From Luteolibacter luteus (GTDB lineage Bacteria > Verrucomicrobiota > Verrucomicrobiia > Verrucomicrobiales > Akkermansiaceae), in contig NZ_CP051774.1 of the NCBI RefSeq assembly GCF_012913485.1, positions 5,146,001 through 5,210,000 of the forward strand: DNA of 64,000 nt. The letters are read 5' to 3'. The notes under the pieces were generated by a model. That model was given only the letters and a program-made list of their open reading frames with translations, was not told where the DNA came from and made no database searches. A program made the position numbers and the translations under genes. Positions 40,412-53,317 of this stretch are shown one piece after another; positions within the stretch are counted from its first letter, which is position 1, and each line of letters opens with the position of its first letter.

Positions 40412-43400
40412 ATGAGTGTTTTTTTTCGCCCCGCACTCCTCGCCTCCCTTTCTTTCTCCCTTCTTCCAGCCGCGGCGGAGAGGGTGCTGCTCTTTCCAAA
40501 CTCCGATTTCGAGGCGGGCACGCTGGCGAATTGGACCGCATCCGGAGATGCCTTCACCCGGCAACCGACCTTCGGGGACAACACGCTCGCGCGCGGCAAC
40601 GTCTCCTGCGGAAAGCAAGGGGACTACTGGATCGGCACCTTTGAGAACTACGATGGGGTCACCGGGGCTCCGGGCAATGTCCGCGGTGACGGCGCGACTG
40701 GCACGCTGAGTTCCCAGTCATTCACGATCACAAAGCGCTATATCACCTTCCGCATGGGCGGCGGGAATCTTCCCGCTCAGGCCGGGGCGAAGTTGATTTG
40801 CGAAAGTCAGGAATATGCGCTGGGTACTGGCTTCAACAGCGAGGCGATGTTTCCCATCACCTTCGATGCCCAGGCCTTGATGGGCAAGACGGCGAGCATC
40901 GTGATCTTTGACAATGCCACCGGTGGCTGGGGACACATCAATGCCGATGACTTCGCCGCGAGCGATGAGCCTGCCGTTCCTTCGGACGGCGGCTTCATGC
41001 TGACTCCGGGGATCCCTGAAGCAGATGCGCCGATGGTGGGCTACGATCAGCCCTTGCGTCCGCAATTCCACTTCAGCTCGCGCCGGAACTGGCTGAACGA
41101 TCCGAATGGCATGGTCTTTGATGGCCTGCACTATCACCTCTTCTTCCAACATAATCCGCTGGGGACGGGGTGGGGGAACATGACCTGGGGACACGCGATC
41201 AGCACGGACATGATGCACTGGCGGCAGCTTGATCACGCGTTGCTGCCGTACCAGGTCGATGGTCGCAGCGGAACGATCTACTCCGGCTCTACCGTGGTGG
41301 ACCACAACAACAGCCTGGGTGTGCAGGTGGGAGCGCGAAAGACTCTTGTCTCCTTCTTCACCTACGCCAGCGAGCCGTTCTATCAGGCCATGGCCTATAG
41401 CACGGATGGCGGGGTCACTTGGAAGTATCACAACAACGGGCGCGCCGTCGTGCCAAACCAGGGCTTCGACAACGGCGAGCGAGACCCGAAGGTCTTTTGG
41501 CATGAAGCGTCCCAGCGCTGGGTGATGGTGCTGTGGGTGCAGAATAATCCGGGACGGGTGCGCTTCTTCACTTCCACCAACCTGAAGGACTGGACCTTCG
41601 CGTCCGACCTGCTGCGGAACTGGGCTTTCGAGTGCATGGACATGTTCCCGCTGCAGGTGGACGGGGATCCGGCGCAGACCAAATGGGTTATCTATGATGC
41701 GAGCTTCGACTATGAGATCGGGAGCTTCGATGGTGCCACTTTCACGACGGAGGCCGGACCTTTTCATGCAAGCCGCGGCAACTTCTATGCCGCGCAATCT
41801 TTCAACCAGGCCCCGAATGGCCGGGTGACACAGATCGGCTGGATGTTTGATGGGCCGGATTCCGCAGCGGCTTACGGGCTGCCTTACAACAAGCAGATGT
41901 CCTTCCCTTGCGATCTCACCCTGCGCACGACTCCTGCGGGCGTGAGGCTTTGCGCCCAACCGATTCCGGAGATCGCTTCGCTCGTCACCTCCACGCAGCA
42001 GGTGAGTTCGCAGATCCTGACACCAACAAGCAACCTGCTCGCGCAGATGGGGAACTTGGACCTCGTGGATCTCACGATCGAATTCGATCCCGGCACCGCC
42101 AGCCAGGTGATCCTGGACCTGCCACGAACCTCCGTGCGCTACGAGGCGGCAAGTGGTGTTTTCACCTTTACCGGAACGGATGGCAACCAAGCGGTGGCGA
42201 TGGATGGAAGTTTCATGCCGCGCAATGGCCGGGTGAAGCTGCGCTTGCTACTCGATCGGCTCAGCCTTGAGACGTATGCCTTCGATGGCGAGAGCTTCGG
42301 TGCCCATTACATCAATCCGAGCAACGGGGCAGCGACGCCATCGCTGCGTTCGGTGGGGGGCAATGCCTTCGTGCATTCCCTGGTGGTGAAGTCGCTGGGT
42401 TCGGCGTGGCCGGTGGAGACACCGCTGGCAACGACGCTGGAGAATCCCGGCTTCGAACAGGGCATCCCGAGCGGAGCGACCTTCCGCACCGCTATTCCCG
42501 GGTGGAGCACCTTTGGTGATTGGTCGGATGCGGCGGGTGCCCTGGACGATAGCGGCGATGCCTTGTCCCAAGCCGCGGGCTATCCGGATTTCACGGGCCT
42601 TGGAGCAGCTTTGCTGAAGGCTCGCAATGGAGCGACCGAGAAAAGCGCAGGCATCTATCAATCGCTAGGGCGGGTGGCGCTGGCGGACTTGGGGAAGACC
42701 TACACGCTCAGTGCGGACCTCGGGGCCAGGATTCTTGATGGGGCCGGGAACTACTCCTACAGCGGAGATCTAACGGTGGCTTTCCGCAAGGGTGTGAATG
42801 GGGGGACCGGAGGAGAGCGGGGGACCCTGTTAGGGATGGCGGGTGTGAGATCAATCACCGCAGACGATGTGGCCTTGCCTTCGCTCGCCAGTGTGTCTCC
42901 GGTGACGACCACTGCGACCTTCACGCCGGGTATCGAGGACGTGGGTACCGAAGTCTTCGTTGTGATCGATCTGCGGAACACGGGATCGAGCGCCAGTGCC
43001 ACAGACGGCGAGAAGGAATACCTCGCGGACAATGTCAGGCTGAATGCCGCGGCGGTTCCGCTGCCATCGGGGCCGATGGCTTACGAGGGTTTTGATTATC
43101 CGGATGGCAATGCGAGTCTTTCCGGCCGCAATGGCGGACAAGGTTGGGCTTCTGCCTGGCAGACCGTGGATGGCGGCAATGCGGATGTGACGGCAGGAAG
43201 CCTTACTCCTGCCGCCGCGCCAGCGGACTTTGCGGGGCGCTCGACCGGAAACAGCACCTCCTTGCCGAATGGCCGCCGTGTCGGTCGCGTCCTGGATACC
43301 TCACCTGCCGGGCCCTTTGGAGCACGTGGCTATCTTGATCCGAGCGGCCGCATAGGCAAGGACGGCACGACGCTGTATCTCAGCTTCCTCCAGCAACCGA

Positions 43401-44203
43401 ATGGCACGACGCTTTTTTATGAGTTCGAGTTCCACCGCGACAATCTCGGCGACCCGGGCCGGATTGCCGGTATCGGGAATGATTCGCCGGGCGACAATGT
43501 GAACCTCCGCGCGCCAAACGGCACCCAGACCCTGATCGGAGAGGGGAATACCGGTGTAAACTTCTATGTCGTCCGCATCGACTTCAAGCCGGGCAACGAT
43601 GACGTGCGCATCTATCGCAATCCGACCAGCAATACGGAACCCGGGGTCCCCACGCTGACCCGGCTTGATGCAGCGGACCTGTCTTTCAATGGCGTCTCCT
43701 TCGGGGCCTTCGTGAACGGTCGCACCGTGAAGCATGATGAGCTTCGCTTCGGTCGTTCGTGGCAGGAAGTCATCGGGATGGGCCCCTACAAAGCGTGGAT
43801 CGGTTCGAAGGGCCTCGATGGCTCTACGGGGAAGGAAGATGGCTTCGAAGCGGATCCGGATGGCGATGGCATTGCGAACGGGCTGGAGTGGATTCTGGGA
43901 GGCAATCCCTTGGCAAGCGATGCCGCATCCTTGCTGTCTGGTCCTTCCCCGGATGCCGCTGCATTGACCCTTTCCTTCACACGGGACGAAGCCGCGCTCG
44001 GGGAAGTGGGCTTGGTCATCCAATATGCAAGCGATCCGGGTGGAACTTGGGCCACTGTTCCAATCACCAACGCAGGTGGGACCTACGAAGATGGTGTCAC
44101 GGTATCCGTAGATCAGGCGGCGGATAGGATTACGGTCCGAATCCCGGTGAACAATGCGACGGGCAACAAACTCTTCGCGAGGCTGCGCGTGACCGAACCT
44201 TAG
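40412..44203 (+). CDS. Large secreted GH32 fructan hydrolase (levanase/inulinase/invertase type)
   Basis: A 1263-residue exported enzyme. The signal peptide (MSVFFRPALLASLSFSLLPAAA) is followed by a sugar-binding-like module (about 25-190). The GH32 five-blade propeller begins at about 210: nucleophile motif WLNDPNG (227-233), R357-D-P and the acid/base pair in FECMD (Glu407). The GH32 beta-sandwich continues to about 670. Next are a module opening ENPGFEQG, one opening YEGFDYPDG-N, and a C-terminal Ca-binding-like DPDGDGIANGLEWILGGNPL region, all common in secreted Verrucomicrobia proteins. The substrate is probably a beta-fructan such as levan or inulin, or sucrose. The ATG at 40412 is chosen because it starts the signal peptide; the longer open frame upstream is rejected. 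Confidence 0.9.
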   Translation: MSVFFRPALLASLSFSLLPAAAERVLLFPNSDFEAGTLANWTASGDAFTRQPTFGDNTLARGNVSCGKQGDYWIGTFENYDGVTGAPGNVRGDGATGTLSSQSFTITKRYITFRMGGGNLPAQAGAKLICESQEYALGTGFNSEAMFPITFDAQALMGKTASIVIFDNATGGWGHINADDFAASDEPAVPSDGGFMLTPGIPEADAPMVGYDQPLRPQFHFSSRRNWLNDPNGMVFDGLHYHLFFQHNPLGTGWGNMTWGHAISTDMMHWRQLDHALLPYQVDGRSGTIYSGSTVVDHNNSLGVQVGARKTLVSFFTYASEPFYQAMAYSTDGGVTWKYHNNGRAVVPNQGFDNGERDPKVFWHEASQRWVMVLWVQNNPGRVRFFTSTNLKDWTFASDLLRNWAFECMDMFPLQVDGDPAQTKWVIYDASFDYEIGSFDGATFTTEAGPFHASRGNFYAAQSFNQAPNGRVTQIGWMFDGPDSAAAYGLPYNKQMSFPCDLTLRTTPAGVRLCAQPIPEIASLVTSTQQVSSQILTPTSNLLAQMGNLDLVDLTIEFDPGTASQVILDLPRTSVRYEAASGVFTFTGTDGNQAVAMDGSFMPRNGRVKLRLLLDRLSLETYAFDGESFGAHYINPSNGAATPSLRSVGGNAFVHSLVVKSLGSAWPVETPLATTLENPGFEQGIPSGATFRTAIPGWSTFGDWSDAAGALDDSGDALSQAAGYPDFTGLGAALLKARNGATEKSAGIYQSLGRVALADLGKTYTLSADLGARILDGAGNYSYSGDLTVAFRKGVNGGTGGERGTLLGMAGVRSITADDVALPSLASVSPVTTTATFTPGIEDVGTEVFVVIDLRNTGSSASATDGEKEYLADNVRLNAAAVPLPSGPMAYEGFDYPDGNASLSGRNGGQGWASAWQTVDGGNADVTAGSLTPAAAPADFAGRSTGNSTSLPNGRRVGRVLDTSPAGPFGARGYLDPSGRIGKDGTTLYLSFLQQPNGTTLFYEFEFHRDNLGDPGRIAGIGNDSPGDNVNLRAPNGTQTLIGEGNTGVNFYVVRIDFKPGNDDVRIYRNPTSNTEPGVPTLTRLDAADLSFNGVSFGAFVNGRTVKHDELRFGRSWQEVIGMGPYKAWIGSKGLDGSTGKEDGFEADPDGDGIANGLEWILGGNPLASDAASLLSGPSPDAAALTLSFTRDEAALGEVGLVIQYASDPGGTWATVPITNAGGTYEDGVTVSVDQAADRITVRIPVNNATGNKLFARLRVTEP

Positions 44204-44275
44204 CATCTTCGTTACCTGCCGGGCTGCACGGGCGGGCGAAGAATCCGCCGGGGTGGACCATCGGCGCGGAGGGCC

Positions 44276-47140
<2,865 letters not shown>

Positions 47141-47189
47141 CGCTTCCTTTACTCCGCTTTTATCCACGGCGATTACACAAATTCGTGTC

Positions 47190-47918
47190 TCAGGCACCGA
47201 GCGCCGCCGCGAGTGCGCGCAACTCTTCATCCACCATCCGCCGATCTGGAAGACCGGCTGCCACCTCTGCCCGCACCATTTCCCGGAAATCGCCGCGCAG
47301 GCGGTGCACTGCCACCGCCACGCTCCGGGCGTGGATGCCCAGTGCGCTCGCTGCGGTCTCGTACTCGCCGGCACCGGCCTCGCGGGACAGGAAGGGACTG
47401 AGGGCTTGGAAGAGCTTGGCCCGGCCGGTGGTCTCGCATTCTTCCTCCAGCCGTTCCAAGGCGGCCTGCATCACCGCGTGGGCCCATTTCTTCTCGAAGA
47501 GGGACTCCGGGGTGTCTTGGGTGGCGGGTTCCTTGCCAAACCAGCGTTCCGCCTCCACTGAATCGAGCGGGACTGGAGTCTCGCCACCGCCCCGCTTGCC
47601 TGCGGTCTCATGACGGTGCCGGTTTGCGAGGAAGTTCTTCAGGATGGTGATAAGCAGGGTGCTGAAGCGGGTATCCCGCTGCTCGACCTTGGAGAGCCAA
47701 TCCTGCTCGATGAGCTTGGCAAAAAAAGCTTGGGTGAGGTCCGCGGCGTCTTCCGGGGAGTCCCCGCGCCGCCGGATGAAGGCGTATACCGGGTACCAGT
47801 AGTTCCGGGTGAAGTGGTTCCATGCCTCGTCCCGGCCGCTATCGTCCCCGGCTCCTCCCATGATGGTCCAGCGTGTCGTGCAGAAACGCGGGGAAGAGTT
47901 GATATCCTCATGGGTCAT
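47190..47918 (-). CDS. RNA polymerase ECF-type sigma factor
   Basis: A 242-residue sigma factor. Region 2 contains RDEAWNHFTRNYWYPVYAFIRRRG and LTQAFFAKLIEQD. Region 4 is GEYETAASALGIHARSVAVAVHRLRGDFREMVRAEV, with an HTH typical of the ECF01/extended groups seen in Planctomycetes and Verrucomicrobia. The extension around KRGGGETPVPLDSV is typical of the group. No anti-sigma factor is next to it; instead a Ser/Thr kinase gene follows after 49 bases. This is the pattern of kinase-linked sigma modules. The ATG at 47918 is chosen; 57 extra upstream codons are in frame but unlike the family. Confidence 0.85.
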   Translation of the reverse strand: MTHEDINSSPRFCTTRWTIMGGAGDDSGRDEAWNHFTRNYWYPVYAFIRRRGDSPEDAADLTQAFFAKLIEQDWLSKVEQRDTRFSTLLITILKNFLANRHRHETAGKRGGGETPVPLDSVEAERWFGKEPATQDTPESLFEKKWAHAVMQAALERLEEECETTGRAKLFQALSPFLSREAGAGEYETAASALGIHARSVAVAVHRLRGDFREMVRAEVAAGLPDRRMVDEELRALAAALGA

Positions 47919-48254
47919 GGCGCGGACGGGGGAAAATCGGACGGGGGGTTCCCATTTGTTAGCATGCTCCGGCCTTCTCCGCCAGTGCCGGAAGACTGGT
48001 TTCGAACCGATTCGGAAGATTTTGGAGATTTTTCGTAATCCCGGACGGTCTTCCGGGTGGAATCTCATTGGAAGGCTGCTCTCCCCCAAGCCCAGCTTTG
48101 CCCGTTTTTCCCCTCCCGGCCTGCCTCGATCGATCCGCTCTCCCTCCCACGGATTGACGAGGCAGGCCCGAAATTTTTTCGGGAGTCGGCGCAGAGACGA
48201 AAAAGGCCACCGGCGAACCGGTGGCCTAGGAAACTAGCTATTGAGCTTTGGCGC
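47919..48254. other. 336-bp stretch without a gene
   Basis: Gap between two minus-strand genes. It contains the presumed promoter region of the sigma-kinase operon and, near 48200-48227, the terminator of the dehydrogenase gene. A GGTTCGAAAC-like word on the minus strand (about 47998) does not belong to a tRNA. Nothing else is apparent. Confidence 0.6.
48200..48227 (-). terminator. Intrinsic terminator of the carboxynorspermidine dehydrogenase gene
   Basis: Perfect 10-bp stem AGGCCACCGG / CCGGTGGCCT with a TTCG tetraloop on the minus strand, followed by a T-run there. It lies 28 bases after the stop at 48255. Confidence 0.85.
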
Positions 48255-49478
48255 TCAGGCAACTTGGAAGCCGGCAGCCTGTTCGGGCGTGAGCTCGATA
48301 TATTGCCAAGGGAGGCCGTGGACGTTCAGGTCGGCCATGAAGGAGTCCGGATCGTATTGCTCCATGTTCCAGACGCCCGGCTTGCGCCATTTTCCTTCCA
48401 GCATCTGCTTGGCGCCGATCATGGCGGGCACGCCGGTGGTGTAGGAGATGGCCTGGCTGCCGACTTCGGCGAAGCAGGCCTCGTGGTCGCAGATATTGTA
48501 AATGTAGATCGCCTTCTGCTTCCCGTCCTTGATGCCGGTGATGACATTGCCGATGCAGGTCTTGCCCTTGGTCGTTTGGCCGAGCTCGCCGGGGTCTGGC
48601 AGGACGGCCTTCAGGAACTGGAGCGGGATGATTTCCACGCCGTTGTAGACCACGGGGTCGATGCGGGTCATGCCGACGTTTTGCAGCACTTCAAGATGCT
48701 TCAGGTAGTTCGGCGAGAAGCTCATCCAGAACTGGGCGCGCTTGATCGTCGGGATGTGCTTCACGAGCGATTCCAGCTCCTCGTGATACATCCGGTAGAT
48801 TTCATAGGTGCCGACGCCATCCGGGCAGGTGAAGGCCTGGTGCTTCGACATCGGCGCGGTTTCGACGAATTGGCCATCTTCCCAGTGGCGGCATTCGGCG
48901 GTCACCTCGCGGATGTTGATTTCCGGGTTGAAGTTGGTGGCGAAGGCCTTGCCGTGGTTGCCCCCGTTCACGTCGATGATGTCCAGGGTGTGGATCTCGT
49001 CGAAGTGGTGCTTGAGCGCCCATGCGGTGAAAACATTGGTCACGCCCGGGTCGAAGCCGGAGCCGAGCAGGGCGGAACGGCCTGCAGCGAGCCACTGGTC
49101 CTGGAGTGCCCACTGCCAGGAGTATTCGAACTTCGCGACGTCCTTCGGCTCGTAATTTGCGGTGTCGAGGTAGTCGACCCCCGCTGCAAGGCAGGCCTCC
49201 ATGATGGTCAGGTCCTGATAGGGGAGGGCCACATTGATCACCAGAGAAGCGCCGGTCTTGCGGATCAGCTCGGCGGTTTGAACCGGATTGTCGGCGTCCA
49301 CCTGGGCAGTGGCGATGTCCCGGCCGGTGCGCTTCTTCACTTCTGCAGCGATCGCGTCACACTTTGATTTCGTGCGGGATGCGAGGGTGATTTCACCGAA
49401 AACCTCGGGAACCATGGCGCATTTGTGGGCGACGACGCTGCCGACGCCTCCGGCGCCGATGAGAAGGACCTTGTTCAT
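48255..49478 (-). CDS. Carboxynorspermidine/carboxyspermidine dehydrogenase (saccharopine dehydrogenase-like)
   Basis: NADPH-dependent enzyme joining aspartate semialdehyde with a diamine (putrescine or diaminopropane) to form the carboxylated polyamine that NspC then decarboxylates. The 407-residue protein has the Rossmann start VLLIGAGGVGSVVAH, SRTKSKCD, the IINVA-type segment VINVALPYQDLTIMEACLAAGVDYLDTANYE, then LGSGFDPGVTNVF and VNGGNHGKAFATNFNPEIN. These are characteristic of the Lys9-like CANSDH group rather than the fungal saccharopine dehydrogenase. The start ATG at 49478 is unambiguous. Its terminator is at 48200-48227, so it is probably transcribed alone. Partners speA and nspC are 10-14 kb away. 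Confidence 0.9.
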   Translation of the reverse strand: MNKVLLIGAGGVGSVVAHKCAMVPEVFGEITLASRTKSKCDAIAAEVKKRTGRDIATAQVDADNPVQTAELIRKTGASLVINVALPYQDLTIMEACLAAGVDYLDTANYEPKDVAKFEYSWQWALQDQWLAAGRSALLGSGFDPGVTNVFTAWALKHHFDEIHTLDIIDVNGGNHGKAFATNFNPEINIREVTAECRHWEDGQFVETAPMSKHQAFTCPDGVGTYEIYRMYHEELESLVKHIPTIKRAQFWMSFSPNYLKHLEVLQNVGMTRIDPVVYNGVEIIPLQFLKAVLPDPGELGQTTKGKTCIGNVITGIKDGKQKAIYIYNICDHEACFAEVGSQAISYTTGVPAMIGAKQMLEGKWRKPGVWNMEQYDPDSFMADLNVHGLPWQYIELTPEQAAGFQVA

Positions 49479-49540
49479 GGGAAGATAGCTGGGGAAGGGG
49501 TGGGGGAAAGGGGCTTGCTAGGCAAGGATTTCCCGGTGAC

Positions 49541-49784
49541 TCAGATGTCCAACATTCGGATCAGCTCCGTCACTGAAACCTGATGATGCGACGCGAGGCT
49601 CTTCAGGATTCCGGGCCAAAGTTCCGGTTTTCAGCGGTTGATGCAGCGGGATCGTTTCGTGATGTTCCCCGTTTTGCGAAGTCGTCACTCGCACATGGGA
49701 GCCTTTCTGGCGCGTGATCTCGTAGCCAAGGGGCTTGAGAGCACGGATCAACGCAGCTCCGTCGATATCCCGGGGTAATTTCAT
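49541..49784 (-). pseudogene. HicA-like toxin gene with a one-base frameshift
   Basis: Removing one C from the CCC run at 49613-49615 (reverse strand) restores an 80-residue HicA (YcfA) protein: MKLPRDIDGAALIRALKPLG start, GSHVR with the catalytic His, GTLA, then KSLASHHQ and a TGA at 49541. As it stands, the original frame runs past the shift, with a foreign tail to a stop at 49518. It is either inactive, a sequencing error, or a programmed frameshift; the first two are more likely. The start overlaps the stop of the partner gene by 4 bp, so the pair is translationally coupled. Confidence 0.75.
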
Positions 49785-49993
49785 GCCGGGATCACTTCGT
49801 CCCGGACGAAGTGCAGGCGGATCATCTTGGGCGCGACCGCTTGGTCGTCAAAGTGGCAAGCGACTGCCTCACGAAGTGCGGATTTTAGTTCGTCGATCGT
49901 TTCTGCTTGGGTGTGAATGCCGTAACCTAGCGCGGAGGCGCTGTAGCCGCCTTCGATTGGATCCTCGGCGATCTCAAAAATGATCTCTTGCAC
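49781..49993 (-). CDS. HicB-like antitoxin
   Basis: A 70-residue protein with the partial RNase-H-like fold typical of short HicB antitoxins: FEIAEDPIEGGYSASALGYGIHT, then TIDELKSALREAV. These are often mislabelled as 2-oxoisovalerate dehydrogenase subunits. No DNA-binding domain follows, so autoregulation would need the toxin or another factor. It is first of the pair, with the HicA gene overlapping by ATGA; the antitoxin-first order is common in this group. Confidence 0.8.
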   Translation of the reverse strand: MQEIIFEIAEDPIEGGYSASALGYGIHTQAETIDELKSALREAVACHFDDQAVAPKMIRLHFVRDEVIPA

Positions 49994-50137
49994 GCGCTGA
50001 ACCTAGCTTCTCCGGCGGTTGGATTCAATCCCTGAACCTCCGGGTGCCGGGAGGCTCAGATTTTCCAGACAACTTTTGCTCCCCGCGGTGTTCTCTCCTG
50101 CGTAAGGCTTCTTCCAAGCAACCGGGCCATACATTCA

Positions 50138-50575
50138 ATGAAATACCAACGCTCCATCCGCAAGCGCCTCGCCGCAGGTTTCACCCTGCTTGAAATGGTT
50201 ATCGTCCTTGGAATCATCGCCGTGCTTCTCGGCGGCTCGATCGCCCTGATCGGCGGTGTGGGTGACGGTGCCAAGCTGCAGCGCGTTTCCGCTGACTTCA
50301 ATGCGATCGGCTCGTCGCTAAAGACTTACAAGATCAACGCGGGCACCTACCCGACCACTTCCCAAGGTCTCGACGCCTTGGTGACCAAGCCGACCAGCAC
50401 CCCGGTGCCGAAGCGCTGGACGCAGGTGCTCAAGAAGCTGCCGCAGGATCCGTGGATGCAGAACTACACCTACAAGTTCCCCGGTACCAAGGATCCGAGC
50501 GAATTCGAAATCTTCAGCAACGGCAAAGATGGCATCCAAGGCACGGATGATGACCTCAGCAGCCAGGACGAGTAA
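50138..50575 (+). CDS. gspG: Type II secretion major pseudopilin GspG
   Basis: A 145-residue pseudopilin that forms the type II secretion pseudopilus. The prepilin peptidase site is after Gly14 in AAGFTLLEMVIVL, with Glu at mature position 5. The GspG C-terminal signature is clear: YKINAGTYPTTSQGLDALV, then DPWMQNYTYKFPG and the Asp-rich Ca-binding DGIQGTDDD. It is the first gene of the secretion operon. The start ATG at 50138 gives the normal short leader. Confidence 0.95.
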   Translation: MKYQRSIRKRLAAGFTLLEMVIVLGIIAVLLGGSIALIGGVGDGAKLQRVSADFNAIGSSLKTYKINAGTYPTTSQGLDALVTKPTSTPVPKRWTQVLKKLPQDPWMQNYTYKFPGTKDPSEFEIFSNGKDGIQGTDDDLSSQDE

Positions 50576-51140
50576 TCGCCATGCGGGGAGCGGCTTCACG
50601 CTCCTCGAAATGGTGATCGTCCTCCTCGTTATCGCCCTGTTGGGCGGCAGCGCGGTCGGCCTGATGCTCATCTCCGACGACGAGCGGGCTCTCAATCGTG
50701 CCTCCGTGGAAGTGGAGGTTCTCGCCAAGCGAGCCCGCACCGTCGCCGCCCTGCAGCAACGTCCTTACGCCCTCGAGTTCACCAATAACACCGTGAGCTT
50801 GATGCCCCTCGCCGAAGCCTCGCTCGAACCCGGTGACCGGGAAAAGGCGTTGGCCGCCCAGCAGGAGGCGGCGGAAGCAAACCCCGATATGGTGGTCAAG
50901 GGCTTCGCCCCGGTTCATGCCGGGTGGGAGCTGGACCCGGACATGCGGATCTTCGTCCGCCGCTGGGCCACCGAGGAGTGGATTTCCGTGAGCGGAGAAC
51001 TCCGCCAGGTCTGGCGCTTTGATCCGGAAGGCTTTTGCGAACCGGTCGGCGTGCGGATCGAGCGGGGTAAAAGCTGGAAAGAAAACGAATTCCATCCCCT
51101 GACCGGCGGCATCCGGGATTCGACGATGGAGGCTTACTGA
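50547..51140 (+). CDS. Type II secretion minor pseudopilin GspH-like
   Basis: A 197-residue pseudopilin with the cleavage/helix signature GSGFTLLEMVIVLLVIALLG and Glu at mature position 5. The remainder has the beta-rich GspH type, with ALNRASVEVEVLAKRARTVAALQQRPYAL. The start is ambiguous among the in-frame ATGs at 50529, 50547 and 50550; all overlap the end of gspG, so the genes are coupled. Position directly after gspG and the sequence support GspH. Confidence 0.78.
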   Translation: MMTSAARTSNRHAGSGFTLLEMVIVLLVIALLGGSAVGLMLISDDERALNRASVEVEVLAKRARTVAALQQRPYALEFTNNTVSLMPLAEASLEPGDREKALAAQQEAAEANPDMVVKGFAPVHAGWELDPDMRIFVRRWATEEWISVSGELRQVWRFDPEGFCEPVGVRIERGKSWKENEFHPLTGGIRDSTMEAY

Positions 51141-51153
51141 ATTTCCTGGAAAC

Positions 51154-51587
51154 ATGCGACTCAACCCGAACAGCGGCCGCAAGCAGCGGCAAAGGCGATC
51201 AGGCTTCCTCCTGCTGGAAGTGCTGCTCGCCCTCGGCGTGTTCGGGATTGCCGCTACCGGCTTCGCCGTGGCGCTGCACCGAACGGCGGATCTGGCCTCG
51301 CTATCCCAGCGGGAAGTGAAGATCACCCGCCTGCTGGAAAGCGCCCTCGCCGAGGCAATGTCCTACCCGGTGCTGGAGGAGGGGACGACCTCCGTCTCCA
51401 TCCCGGAGATGTCCGAGTATGAAATGCGGGTCGATACGACCATCGAGCTGCTGCCGGAGATCGAGAACGAAGACGGGCAGCTCCTTCAGGAGATGTACCG
51501 CGTGGAGGTAAAGGCCCTCTGGTTCGAAAATGCCGTGATGCAGGAGCAGAGCGCGGAAACCTGGCGCTACTCGCGCCTTTATCAGCC

Positions 51588-51591
<4 letters not shown>
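51154..51591 (+). CDS. Type II secretion minor pseudopilin GspI-like
   Basis: A 145-residue pseudopilin with the cleavage site in RSGFLLLEVLLALGVFGIAATGFA, keeping Glu at position 5. Its C-terminal part is short and beta-rich. GspI is the initiator-type minor pseudopilin that pairs with J and K. It lies 13 bases after the GspH-like gene and overlaps the next gene by 4 bp. Confidence 0.78.
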
Positions 51592-52381
<790 letters not shown>

Positions 52382-52385
<4 letters not shown>

Positions 52386-53317
52386 AGTTCAAATCCACCA
52401 GATCAAGAAACCGAGGCTCCGCGCTTATCGCGGTGCTTTTCCTGATTGCGATCCTCGCGATGGCCTCCATCACGGCTATCCGGGTGGTGTCCTTTGACGT
52501 CGATCTGGCGGGAGCCCAAGTCCACGGCTTCCGTGCCCGGCAGCTTGCGGAGATGGGTATCGCCATCGCGGCGAATCCCGTGGTGAAGCGCTCGGATCCC
52601 TTGCTTCGCCACCTTTCGGAAGAAGATGGCGAAGGCTTCGAGGCCCGCATCATTTCCGAAGGCGAGAAGTTCAATATCAACGCCATCATCCTTCGCCAGG
52701 ATGAGCAGCTTATGAAGTCCATGTTCATGGACTGGGGGCTGGATCTGGATCAGGCTCAAGAGCTTTCCGATGCCTTGATCGACTGGGTCGACGGCAATGA
52801 CGAGGTGGGGCTCAACGGTGCGGAGTCGGAATGGTACACCGCTCAGGGACACCTCAACCAACCTTTCAACCGTCCCTTCTATGACCTGGAGGAGATGCGG
52901 ATGGTGCGCGGGATGGATCTCGTGGAGGCGCTCAAGCCGGACTGGCGGAACTGGTTCACCATTTGGAGCTCCGGTGCTCTGGATCTGAACGAAGCGCCCG
53001 CCGAACTGATTGCCGCTGCCGCGGAGATCACCGTCGAGGAAGCCAACGTGATCCCGGAGACCGTACGCGGGGCCGATGGCATCCGCGATACGGATGACGA
53101 CAAGCCCTTTCAGGATGTGAATACCGCGCTTGCACTTATGGGCGTGGATACCACCCTCAGCCCGCAAGTCGCGCAACGATTCACAGTCAATGACACGACC
53201 ACCCGTCTCGAGAGCATCGGGTCGGTGGCCGGAGCGAAACGAAAAATCACGGTGATCGTGCGCAACCGCACGGGCCGACCGGCGGTTTTGGAACGAACCG
53301 AGGAAGTAATCCCTTGA
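52382..53317 (+). CDS. Type II secretion minor pseudopilin GspK-like
   Basis: A 311-residue protein with the pseudopilin helix SALIAVLFLIAILAMASI; there is no Glu at position 5, as expected for GspK, which caps the pseudopilus tip. The large C-terminal domain has the SAM-like GspK segments FNINAIILRQDEQ, SDALIDWVDGNDE and ALDLNEAPAELIAAA, which match the family. The start is GTG at 52382. Its stop overlaps the TTG start of the next gene. Confidence 0.85.

Noticed and set aside
47995-48010. GGTTCGAAAC-like word, suggesting a tRNA T-arm
   Set aside because: No acceptor stem, D-arm or anticodon arm could be built around it on either strand.
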